A DNA stretch of 64,000 nucleotides. Origin: Rhodocyclales bacterium. GTDB taxonomy: Bacteria > Pseudomonadota > Gammaproteobacteria > Burkholderiales > Rhodocyclaceae. Shown here in pieces: positions 45,357 to 53,442 of this stretch; the first letter of the stretch is position 1; the number at the start of each line of letters is the position of its first letter. Both the position numbers and the translations under genes were made by a program. The notes beneath the pieces are model-generated. The model did not search any database and was not told the origin of the DNA. It saw only the letters and a program-made list of their open reading frames with translations. The stretch covers positions 218,884 to 282,883 of the forward strand of contig PQAF01000003.1 in the NCBI GenBank assembly GCA_003105015.1, written 5' to 3'.

Positions 45357-46589
45357 ATGAAACGCAAGATGATTGGCGCCCTGGTTGGCGCTGCAGTGAT
45401 GTCCATGGCCACCGGCCAGGCGCTTGCCCAGAAGGCGCCGGCAGCGAAGCTGTCCGGCGACATGGTGAAGATCGGCGTCCTCACCGACATGTCCGGCGTC
45501 TATTCCGACCTGGGCGGGCAGGGCTCGGTGACGGCCGCCCAGATGGCGGTCGAGGACTTCAAGGCCCAGGCCAAGCCTTCCTGGAAGATCGAACTGGTCT
45601 ACGCCGACCACCAGAACAAGGCCGACGTCGGCTCGAACAAGGTGCGCGAGTGGTACGACACGCAGGGCGTCGACATGGTCACCGACGTGCTCAACTCGGC
45701 GGTGGCCCTGGCCGTCTCCAAGGTGACGCAGGAAAAGAACCGCATCCTCATCGACACCGGCGCGGCGTCCACCCGCCTCACCAACGAGGACTGCTCGCCC
45801 AACACGGTGCATTACGTATACGACACCTATGCCCTGGCCAACGGCCCGGGCAAGGCCGTCACCAAGCAGGGCAAGGACACCTGGTTTTTCCTGACGGCGG
45901 ACTATGCCTTCGGCCACTCGCTCGAGGCCGACACGACCAATGCGGTCAAGGCCTCCGGCGGCAAGGTGCTCGGCTCGGTGCGCCACCCGCTCAACGCCTC
46001 CGACTTCTCCTCCTTCCTGCTGCAGGCGCAGTCGTCGAAGGCGAAGGTGGTCGGCCTGGCCAATGCCGGCGGCGATACCATCAACTCGATCAAGGCCGCC
46101 AACGAGTTCGGCCTGACCAAGAGCCAGACCATCGTCGGCCTGCTCACCACCATCATCGACATCCACGCGCTCGGCCTGCCGACCACGCAGGGCATGATGT
46201 TCACCGAGGGTTTCTACTGGAACCTCAACAACGAGACGCGCGAATGGAGCCGACGCTTCTTCGGCAAGCACAAGAAGATGCCGTCGATGCTGCATGCCGG
46301 CACCTATTCGGCCGTGATGACCTACCTGAAGGCGGTGCAGGCGAGCGGCACCGACGACGCGGCCACGGTGATGAAGAAAATGAAGGCGACGCCGATCAAC
46401 GACTTCTTCGCCAAGAACGGCAAGATCCGCGAGGACGGCCGCATGGAGCACGACATGTACCTGGTCGAAGTGAAGAAGCCGGCCGAGTCGAAGGAGCCGT
46501 GGGACTACTACCACATCAAGGCGGTGATCCCGGCCAACGAGGCCTTCCAGCCGATGGCCCTGTCGCGCTGCCCGATGGTGAAGAAGTAA
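45357..46589 (+). CDS. ABC transporter substrate-binding protein (second importer)
   Basis: 410-aa periplasmic binding protein with a Sec signal peptide (about 1-24, cleavage after ALA) and a type 1 binding fold beginning VKIGVLTDMSGVYSDLGGQG. The start at 45357 follows GAGGAG. It differs from the Tat-exported binding protein of the first importer in both signal and sequence, so the two importers probably take different acids. It is followed by a large hairpin repeat and then the permease genes. Confidence 0.92.
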   Translation: MKRKMIGALVGAAVMSMATGQALAQKAPAAKLSGDMVKIGVLTDMSGVYSDLGGQGSVTAAQMAVEDFKAQAKPSWKIELVYADHQNKADVGSNKVREWYDTQGVDMVTDVLNSAVALAVSKVTQEKNRILIDTGAASTRLTNEDCSPNTVHYVYDTYALANGPGKAVTKQGKDTWFFLTADYAFGHSLEADTTNAVKASGGKVLGSVRHPLNASDFSSFLLQAQSSKAKVVGLANAGGDTINSIKAANEFGLTKSQTIVGLLTTIIDIHALGLPTTQGMMFTEGFYWNLNNETREWSRRFFGKHKKMPSMLHAGTYSAVMTYLKAVQASGTDDAATVMKKMKATPINDFFAKNGKIREDGRMEHDMYLVEVKKPAESKEPWDYYHIKAVIPANEAFQPMALSRCPMVKK

Positions 46590-46594
46590 TTGAA

Positions 46595-46665
46595 CCACGG
46601 CGGGCACGGCGACACGGCGAGAAGCACGAAATTGTTTTTCGCCGTGCATGCCGTGTTCGCCGTGG
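46595..46665. repeat. imperfect inverted repeat between binding protein and livH
   Basis: Arms of CACGGCG-type units (46595-46620 and 46639-46665) pair with a few mismatches around an A/T-rich loop. The design matches the 1870-1947 element. It lies between a highly expressed binding-protein gene and its permease genes, a typical place for a differential-expression hairpin. Confidence 0.75.
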
Positions 46666-46686
46666 CGAAGAGGTTTTGCCTTTGCC

Positions 46687-47574
46687 ATGACTGAGATTTT
46701 CGGCATTCCCATCCAGGCCTTCATGGGCCAGCTCATGCTGGGCCTGGTCAACGGCTCGTTCTACGCCATGCTGAGCCTGGGGCTGGCCGTCATCTTCGGC
46801 ATGCTCAACATCATCAACTTCGCCCACGGCGCGCTCTACATGGCCGGGGCGATGCTGGCCTGGATGGGTCTCAACTACTTCGGCATCGGCTACTGGTGGT
46901 CGCTGCTCTTGGCGCCGCTGGCCGTCGGCGTCTTCGGCATCGTCATCGAGCGCAGCATGCTGCAGTGGCTGTACAAGCTGGACCATCTCTACGGCCTGCT
47001 GCTCACCTTCGGCCTGGCGCTGATCCTCGAGGGCCTGTTCCGCGACCTCTACGGCGTCTCCGGCTTGCCGTATTCGATTCCGGAGGAGTTCGCCGGCGCC
47101 TACAACCTCGGCTTCATGTTCCTGCCGAAGTACCGGGCGTGGGTCATCCTCGCCTCGCTGCTGGTGTGCTTCGCCACCTGGTTCGTCATCGAGAAGACGC
47201 GGCTCGGCGCCTACCTGCGCGCGGCGACGGAGAATCCCAGGCTGACGCAGGCCTTCGGCATCAACGTGCCGCTGATGGTGATGCTGACCTACGGCTTCGG
47301 CGTGGCGCTGGCCGGCTTTGCCGGCGTGCTGGCGGCACCGGCCATGCAGGTCAGCCCGCTGATGGGCTCCAACCTGATCATCGTGGTGTTCGCGGTGGTG
47401 GTGATCGGCGGCATGGGTTCGATCCTCGGTTCGATCGTCACCGGCCTCGGCCTCGGCGTCATCGAGGGACTGACCAAGGTGTTCTATCCGGAAGCCTCGT
47501 CGACGGTGGTGTTCATCATCATGGCCATCGTGCTGCTGGTGCGGCCGGCCGGCCTGTTCGGGAGGGAGAAATGA
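46687..47574 (+). CDS. livH: branched-chain-type ABC transporter permease LivH (second importer)
   Basis: 295 aa with about eight membrane segments. The LivH motif INFAHGALYMAGAM is near residue 44 and the GGMGSILGSIVTG loop near 243. The ATG at 46687 is chosen because upstream in-frame codons lie in the repeat. It overlaps livM by 4 bp. Confidence 0.92.
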   Translation: MTEIFGIPIQAFMGQLMLGLVNGSFYAMLSLGLAVIFGMLNIINFAHGALYMAGAMLAWMGLNYFGIGYWWSLLLAPLAVGVFGIVIERSMLQWLYKLDHLYGLLLTFGLALILEGLFRDLYGVSGLPYSIPEEFAGAYNLGFMFLPKYRAWVILASLLVCFATWFVIEKTRLGAYLRAATENPRLTQAFGINVPLMVMLTYGFGVALAGFAGVLAAPAMQVSPLMGSNLIIVVFAVVVIGGMGSILGSIVTGLGLGVIEGLTKVFYPEASSTVVFIIMAIVLLVRPAGLFGREK

Positions 47575-48503
47575 GCCGCCAGGCCATTGGCTACGGCCTC
47601 CTCCTGGCGCTGATGCTGGTGGCGCCGACCGTCGTCTATCCGGTGCTGGTGATGAAGGTGCTGTGCTTTGCCCTGTTCGCCTGCGCCTTCAACCTGCTGA
47701 TCGGCTACACCGGGCTGCTCTCCTTCGGCCACGCCGTGTTCCTCGGCACCGCCGGCTACGTCGCCGGACACAGCATCAAGGTGTGGGGCTTTCCGCCGGA
47801 ACTTGGCCTGATCTTCGCCGCGCTGGCCGCGGCGGCGCTGGGCTGGCTGATCGGCAGCCTGGCCATCCGCCGCTCGGGCATCTATTTCGCCATGATTACG
47901 CTGGCGCTGTCGCAGATGATGTATTTCTTCTTCCTGCAGGCGCCGTTCACCGGCGGCGAGGATGGCCTGCAGGACGTGCCGCGCGGCAAGCTGCTCGGCG
48001 TGATCGACCTCACCGACGACTACAATCTGTACTACTTCGTGCTGGCGATCTTCGTCTTCGCCTTCTGGCTGATCCACCGCACCATCCATTCCCCCTTCGG
48101 CCAGGTGCTGAAGGCCATCCGCGAGAACGAGGCGCGCGCGATTTCATTGGGTTACGACGTCGCCAAGTACAAGTTGCTGGCCTTCGTGCTTTCCGCCGGG
48201 CTGGCCGGGCTGGCCGGCGCCACCAAGACCCTGGTGTTCCGCTTCGCCACCCTGACCGACGCCCACTGGCACACTTCGGGCGAGGTGGTGCTGATGACGC
48301 TGCTGGGCGGCATGGGCACGGTGTTCGGCCCGGTGGTCGGCGCCGCCACCATCGTCACGCTGCAGAACGAGCTGGCGGACAAGGTCGGCTCGCTCGTCAC
48401 CGTCATCATGGGGGCGATCTTCGTCGTCTGCGTGCTGGCCTTCCGCCGCGGCATCGTCGGTGAGTTGAGTGCCCTCTACAAGAAAATGACAGGATCCCGC
48501 TAA
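47571..48503 (+). CDS. livM: branched-chain-type ABC transporter permease LivM (second importer)
   Basis: 310 aa with about nine membrane segments, GYTGLLSFGHAVFLG near 43 and GGMGTVFGPVVGA near 245. GGAGGGAG precedes the ATG. It overlaps, in the opposite direction, the last 4 bp of the TetR gene, so the two end convergently. Confidence 0.92.
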   Translation: MSRQAIGYGLLLALMLVAPTVVYPVLVMKVLCFALFACAFNLLIGYTGLLSFGHAVFLGTAGYVAGHSIKVWGFPPELGLIFAALAAAALGWLIGSLAIRRSGIYFAMITLALSQMMYFFFLQAPFTGGEDGLQDVPRGKLLGVIDLTDDYNLYYFVLAIFVFAFWLIHRTIHSPFGQVLKAIRENEARAISLGYDVAKYKLLAFVLSAGLAGLAGATKTLVFRFATLTDAHWHTSGEVVLMTLLGGMGTVFGPVVGAATIVTLQNELADKVGSLVTVIMGAIFVVCVLAFRRGIVGELSALYKKMTGSR

Positions 48504-49069
48504 CGGGCAATCCGGTCGGCGATCCAGCGCTTCATTTCGCCCATGTCGGCATCGAACTTGCCGCAGCTCATCAGGCTCAGTCCGAACACGTAGGCGTAGA
48601 GCAGCAGGCTGCGGCTGGAGGCCTCCAGCGGCGTCATGCCGCGCGCCTCGAAACCCTTGCGGCCGAATTCCAGGCGGGCGGCGTCGACTTCCTCCACTAC
48701 TGCGGCGGCGGCGGCGTCGCGCCGCGCCCAGTCGCGCATGGCGATCTCGATCAGCATGCCCTTGCGGTTGCGGTTGGCGCTGTAGACCTCGATGACGTGG
48801 TAGGCGCGCGGCAGTTCCTCGCCAGGCACGGCGCGCGTCTGCTTCTGGATGTCGCGGATGCGGCCGTCCTTCCAGGTTTCCAGCACGGCGTCGAGCAGGT
48901 CGCGGCGGTCCTTGAAGTGCCAGTAGAAGCTGCCCTTGGTGACGCCCAGACGCTTGGCCAGCACCTCGACGCGGATGCCGTCGAGGCCTTTCCCGGCCAG
49001 GATGTCCAGGGCTGCCTTGGTCCATGCGGCGCGGTCCAGCTGCTGTCGGTTCGGCTCGGGTTTGGCCAT
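48500..49069 (-). CDS. TetR family transcriptional regulator
   Basis: 189-aa repressor. The N-terminal helix-turn-helix (about 25-60: RVEVLAKRLGVTKGSFYWHFKDR) is classical TetR. The ligand domain is not assignable, but the surrounding acyl-CoA and ETF genes suggest an acyl-CoA sensor. A perfect 11-bp-arm palindrome lies 48 bp upstream, between this gene and etfB, so it probably controls itself and etfBA. Confidence 0.92.
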   Translation of the reverse strand: MAKPEPNRQQLDRAAWTKAALDILAGKGLDGIRVEVLAKRLGVTKGSFYWHFKDRRDLLDAVLETWKDGRIRDIQKQTRAVPGEELPRAYHVIEVYSANRNRKGMLIEIAMRDWARRDAAAAAVVEEVDAARLEFGRKGFEARGMTPLEASSRSLLLYAYVFGLSLMSCGKFDADMGEMKRWIADRIAR

Positions 49070-49116
49070 TGTCGTCGGGTGTATTGAAAAGACCGGGCGC
49101 TTGCGTTACGATAGCG

Positions 49117-49142
49117 CCTTCCATACGGTAGCGTATGGAAGG
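49117..49142. promoter_or_regulatory. palindromic operator between the TetR gene and etfB
   Basis: CCTTCCATACG, GTAG, CGTATGGAAGG: perfect 11-bp arms around four bases. The length and symmetry suit a TetR dimer pair. A possible etfB promoter (TTGCGT at 49101, 17-bp spacer, TACGGT at 49124) would be covered by it. Confidence 0.75.
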
Positions 49143-49257
49143 ATTCTGCCGGCAACGGCCGGCCGTGTCAAACCTCCCGGCCCGGTGCCATAATCCGGCG
49201 GAGGAGAGGCGGGCCGCGCCGGGCGCGGCGTTCGCACTAACGCAAAGGAGAACAGGT

Positions 49258-50007
49258 TTGAAGATCCTCGTACCGGTCAAGCGCGTGGTTGACTACAACG
49301 TCAAGGTGCGCGTCAAGGGCGACGGTTCCGGCGTGGACCTCGCCAACGTCAAGATGTCGATGAACCCCTTCGACGAGATTGCCGTCGAGGAAGCCGTGCG
49401 GCTGAAGGAAGCCGGCATCGCCACCGAGGTGGTCGCCGTCTCCTGCGGCGTCGCCGCCTGCCAGGAGACCCTGCGCACGGCGCTGGCCATCGGCGCCGAC
49501 CGCGCCATCCTGGTCGAGACCGACGCCGAACTGCAGCCGCTGGCCGTGGCCAAGCTGATGCAGGCGGTGGCCGCCAAGGAGGGCCCGCAGGTCGTCATCT
49601 TCGGCAAGCAGGCCATCGACGACGATGCCAACCAGACCGGCCAGATGTTCGCCGCCCTGATGGGCTGGCCGCAGGCCACCTTCGCCTCGAAGGTCGTCAT
49701 CGCCGACGGCAAGGCGACGGTTACGCGCGAGATCGACGGCGGCCTGGAGACCGTCGAGCTGAAGCTGCCGGCGGTGGTCACCACCGACCTGCGCCTGAAC
49801 GAGCCGCGCTACGCCACGCTGCCCAACATCATGAAGGCCAAGAAGAAGCCGCTCGACACCCTGAAGCCGGCCGACCTCGGCGTCGACGTCGCGCCGCGCC
49901 TGACCACGCTGAAGGTCGCCGAGCCGCCCAAGCGCGCCGGCGGCGTCAAGGTGGCCGACGTCAAGCAGCTGGTGGACAAACTCAAGAACGAAGCGAAGGT
50001 GATCTGA
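49258..50007 (+). CDS. etfB: electron transfer flavoprotein beta subunit
   Basis: 249-aa EtfB starting with TTG ([14 protein letters not shown]), with AAGGAG about nine bases upstream; this matches the usual length and start of the family. AMP-binding and docking segments are present ([21 protein letters not shown]). With EtfA it accepts electrons from acyl-CoA dehydrogenases and passes them to ETF-ubiquinone oxidoreductase, both encoded in this window. It overlaps etfA by one base. Confidence 0.95.
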   Translation: MKILVPVKRVVDYNVKVRVKGDGSGVDLANVKMSMNPFDEIAVEEAVRLKEAGIATEVVAVSCGVAACQETLRTALAIGADRAILVETDAELQPLAVAKLMQAVAAKEGPQVVIFGKQAIDDDANQTGQMFAALMGWPQATFASKVVIADGKATVTREIDGGLETVELKLPAVVTTDLRLNEPRYATLPNIMKAKKKPLDTLKPADLGVDVAPRLTTLKVAEPPKRAGGVKVADVKQLVDKLKNEAKVI

Positions 50008-50939
50008 TGAACATTCTGGTCATTGCCGAACACGACAACGCGTCGCTCAAGGCGGCGACGCTGAACACCCTGACCGCCGCGAAGAAGCTCGGCGGCGAAA
50101 TCCACGTGCTGGTGGCCGGCAGCGGCTGTGCTGCCGTCGCCCAGGAAGCGGCCCAGCTCGACGGCGTCGCCAAGGTGCGCATCGCCGACGCCGCGCCCTA
50201 TGCCGAGCAGCTGCCGGAGAACGTAGCCGCGCTGGTCCATGCCAATGCCGCCGGCTACACGCACATCCTGGCACCGGCCTCCACCTTCGGCAAGAACGTG
50301 CTGCCGCGCGTGGCGGCGCTGCTCGACGTGGCGCAGATCTCCGACATCGTCGCCGTCGAATCCGCCGACACCTTCGTGCGCCCGATCTACGCCGGCAACG
50401 CGCTGGCGACGGTGAAGAGCGCCGACGCCGTGAAGGTCATCACCGTGCGCGGCACCGCCTTCGAGGCCTGCGGCAAGGGCGGCTCGGCCGCCGTCGAACC
50501 GCTGGCGGCGGGGGCCGACCTCGGCGTCTCCAAGCTGGTCGGCCGCGAGCTCACCAAGAGCGCGCGTCCCGAGCTGGGGGCGGCGAAGATCATCGTCTCC
50601 GGCGGCCGCGGCATGGGCAACGGCGAGAATTATCGCAGCGTGCTCGAGCCGCTCGCCGACAAGCTCGGCGCGGCGCTCGGCGCCTCGCGCGCAGCGGTCG
50701 ACGCCGGCTTCGTGCCGAACGACTACCAGGTCGGCCAGACCGGCAAGATCGTCGCGCCGGACCTCTACATCGCCATCGGCATCTCGGGCGCCATCCAGCA
50801 CCTGGCCGGCATGAAGGACAGCAAGGTGATCGTCGCCATCAACAAGGACCCCGAGGCACCGATCTTCCAGGTGGCCGACTATGGCCTGGTGGCCGACCTG
50901 TTCCAGGCCGTGCCGGAACTGGTGACGGAGCTGGGCTGA
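50007..50939 (+). CDS. etfA: electron transfer flavoprotein alpha subunit
   Basis: 310-aa EtfA. The C-terminal FAD domain holds SGGRGMG near 196, [14 protein letters not shown] near 247 and [12 protein letters not shown] near 263. It forms the heterodimer with EtfB. The acyl-CoA dehydrogenase gene is separated from it by a CbiM-like membrane protein gene. Confidence 0.96.
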   Translation: MNILVIAEHDNASLKAATLNTLTAAKKLGGEIHVLVAGSGCAAVAQEAAQLDGVAKVRIADAAPYAEQLPENVAALVHANAAGYTHILAPASTFGKNVLPRVAALLDVAQISDIVAVESADTFVRPIYAGNALATVKSADAVKVITVRGTAFEACGKGGSAAVEPLAAGADLGVSKLVGRELTKSARPELGAAKIIVSGGRGMGNGENYRSVLEPLADKLGAALGASRAAVDAGFVPNDYQVGQTGKIVAPDLYIAIGISGAIQHLAGMKDSKVIVAINKDPEAPIFQVADYGLVADLFQAVPELVTELG

Positions 50940-50957
50940 CCGCCTCAAGCACCGGCC

Positions 50958-51629
50958 ATGAATTTTCCGGACGGGCTCTTTCCGGAGACGTGGCAATGGG
51001 CGGCCTGGCTGCTCCTGCTGCCGGTTGTTCTGTGGGCCGCGCGCAGCGCACCGTGGAAGCGCATCGGCGGCGCCGGCGCGTCCCATGTCTGGTTCGGCGC
51101 CATCGTCGTGCTCAGCTTGTTGTGGGGCATGAAAGCCGGCGTCAAGCCAGGCCTGACCCTGCATTTCCTCGGCGCCACCGCACTGACGCTCATGTTCGGT
51201 TTCCGGCTGGCTTTTCTCGGTATGCTGGCCGTGCTGGCCGCGACGACCGCCAACGGCGCCGCAGGCTGGGCTGCCTACGGCCTGAACGCCGGCCTGACGG
51301 CCTTGCTGCCGACCGCCACGGCCTGGGGCGGCCTGCGACTGGTCGAACGATTCCTGCCGCGCAATATTTTCGTTTACCTGTTTGCCGGTGCCTTCGCCAA
51401 CGCGGCGGTTGTCCTCGCCGTCACGGCGCTCATGGCCACGATGTTCCTGTGGACCGCATCGGTCTACGATGGACAGACGCTGCTCGGCGACTATCTGCCG
51501 TATTTCATGCTCGTCGGTTTTTCCGAAGCATGGCTCACCGGTGCCTTTATTACCCTCTTCGTCGTGTATCTCCCGAGCTGGGTGAGCACGTTCGATGACG
51601 ATCGCTATCTGAAGGAGAAAAGAACATGA
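50958..51629 (+). CDS. CbiM-like/COG3235 integral membrane protein
   Basis: 223-aa protein with six or seven membrane helices. The architecture resembles energy-coupling-factor permeases of the CbiM class and COG3235. The metal-binding N-terminal histidine of true CbiM is not evident at the start (MNFPDGLF). It lies between etfA (18 bp) and the acyl-CoA dehydrogenase (4-bp overlap), so it is an operon member. A role in metal or vitamin uptake would be guesswork; membrane docking of the ETF/dehydrogenase system is an alternative. Confidence 0.8.
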   Translation: MNFPDGLFPETWQWAAWLLLLPVVLWAARSAPWKRIGGAGASHVWFGAIVVLSLLWGMKAGVKPGLTLHFLGATALTLMFGFRLAFLGMLAVLAATTANGAAGWAAYGLNAGLTALLPTATAWGGLRLVERFLPRNIFVYLFAGAFANAAVVLAVTALMATMFLWTASVYDGQTLLGDYLPYFMLVGFSEAWLTGAFITLFVVYLPSWVSTFDDDRYLKEKRT

Positions 51630-53419
51630 GCACCTATTCCGCCCCCTTGCGTGACATGCAATTCGTCCTGCGCGAACTGGCCGGCATCGAGCAGGTCGGC
51701 AAGCTGCCGGGATACGAGGAAGCAACCCCCGACACCGTCGATGCCATCCTCGAGGAGGCCGGCAAGTTCGCCGCCGGGGCGCTGTCGCCGATCAACGGCT
51801 CCGGCGACCACGAGGGCGCCAAGTGGCATGACAGCAAGGTCACCATGCCGGCTGGCTTCAAGGAGGCCTACAGGCAGTTCGTCGAGAACGGCTGGAACGG
51901 CATCGGCTGCGAACCGGAATACGGCGGGCAGGGCATGCCCAAGGTGGTGGTCGCCGCCGTGCAGGAGATGTGGAAGGCGTCCAACATGGCCTTCTCGCTG
52001 TGCCCGCTGCTCACCACCGGTGCCATCGAGGCGATCACGCTGAACGGATCGCCGGAGCTGAAGGCCACCTACCTGCCGAAAATGATCGAGGGCAGCTGGA
52101 CCGGCACCATGAACCTGACCGAGCCGCAGGCCGGCTCCGACCTGGCGCTGGTGCGCTCGCGCGCCGTGCCGCAGGGCGATGGCACCTACAAGGTCTTCGG
52201 CCAGAAGATCTTCATCACCTACGGCGAGCACGACATGACCGACAACATCATCCACCTCGTGCTGGCGCGCACGCCGGATGCGCCCGAGGGGGTGAAGGGC
52301 ATTTCTCTCTTCGTCGTGCCGAAGTTTCTGCTCAATGCCGATGGTTCGCCGGGCGCCCGCAACGACGTGCGCTGCGTTTCCATCGAACACAAGCTGGGCA
52401 TCCATGCCAGCCCGACCTGCGTCATGGCCTACGGCGACAACGGTGGCGCCATCGGCTACCTCGTCGGCAAGGAGAACGAAGGCCTCAAGTACATGTTCGT
52501 GATGATGAATGCGGCGCGCTTCGCCGTCGGCCTCGAGGGCGTAGCCATCGCCGACCGCGCCTACCAGCGTGCGCTGGAGTACGCCAGGGAACGCATCCAG
52601 GGGCGCGACCTGGCCGACGGCTCCGGCCCGGTGCCGATCATCCGCCACCCCGACATCCGCCGCATGCTGATGCTGATGAAATCGCAGGCCGAGGCGATGC
52701 GCGCCCTGGCCTACGTCGTTGCCGCGGCGCACGACGCCGCCGCGCGCCATCCGGACGCCGAGGAGCGCAAGCGCAACCAGGCCTTCGTCGACCTGATGAT
52801 CCCGGTCGTCAAGGGCTGGAGTACCGAGACCGGCATCGAGGTCGCCTCGCTCGGCGTGCAGATCCATGGCGGCATGGGCTTCATCGAGGAAACCGGCGCT
52901 GCGCAGTACCTGCGCGACGCCCGCATCACCACCATCTACGAGGGCACCACCGGCATCCAGGCCAACGATCTCATCGGCCGCAAGATCGCCCGGGAGGGCG
53001 GGGCCACCATCAAGGCCGTCATCGGGATCATGAAGCAGGTCGAGGAGGCGCTGGCGAAACAGCCGGGCGAGGAATTCGCCGCCATCCATGCCGGCTTCTC
53101 GCGCGGCGTGCAGGCGCTGGCCGAGGCGGCCACCCATGTCGCGACGAACTTCAGCCAGGACATCAAGGGCGTTCATGTCGGCGCCGTGCCCTTCCTGCGC
53201 CTGATGGGCATCGTCAGCGGCGGCTGGCAGATGGCGCGTGCCGCTCTGGTGGCGCAGAGGCAGCTTGGTTCAGGCGCCGGCGACGACGGTTTCTACAAGG
53301 CGAAAATCAGCACGGCGCGCTTCTTTGCCGACCATCTGCTGTCCCAGGCGCCCGGCCTGGCCGCCACCGTGGTCAGAGGCGGTGCCGGCGCGTTGGCCGT
53401 GCCTGAAGAGGCGTTGTAA
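51626..53419 (+). CDS. acyl-CoA dehydrogenase (long, DmdC-like type)
   Basis: 597-aa FAD enzyme, about 200 residues longer than classic acyl-CoA dehydrogenases because of a C-terminal extension domain. FAD/substrate motifs include TMNLTEPQAGSDLALVRSRA (about 158-177) and IHGGMGFIEETGAAQYLRD near 415, with the catalytic Glu probably in IYEGTTGIQ near 440. The class includes DmdC (methylmercaptopropionyl-CoA) and aromatic or medium-chain enzymes. It reduces EtfBA, encoded upstream in the same operon. Confidence 0.93.
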   Translation: MSTYSAPLRDMQFVLRELAGIEQVGKLPGYEEATPDTVDAILEEAGKFAAGALSPINGSGDHEGAKWHDSKVTMPAGFKEAYRQFVENGWNGIGCEPEYGGQGMPKVVVAAVQEMWKASNMAFSLCPLLTTGAIEAITLNGSPELKATYLPKMIEGSWTGTMNLTEPQAGSDLALVRSRAVPQGDGTYKVFGQKIFITYGEHDMTDNIIHLVLARTPDAPEGVKGISLFVVPKFLLNADGSPGARNDVRCVSIEHKLGIHASPTCVMAYGDNGGAIGYLVGKENEGLKYMFVMMNAARFAVGLEGVAIADRAYQRALEYARERIQGRDLADGSGPVPIIRHPDIRRMLMLMKSQAEAMRALAYVVAAAHDAAARHPDAEERKRNQAFVDLMIPVVKGWSTETGIEVASLGVQIHGGMGFIEETGAAQYLRDARITTIYEGTTGIQANDLIGRKIAREGGATIKAVIGIMKQVEEALAKQPGEEFAAIHAGFSRGVQALAEAATHVATNFSQDIKGVHVGAVPFLRLMGIVSGGWQMARAALVAQRQLGSGAGDDGFYKAKISTARFFADHLLSQAPGLAATVVRGGAGALAVPEEAL

Positions 53420-53442
53420 GGAAGCGGGCATCCGCGGAAGGG

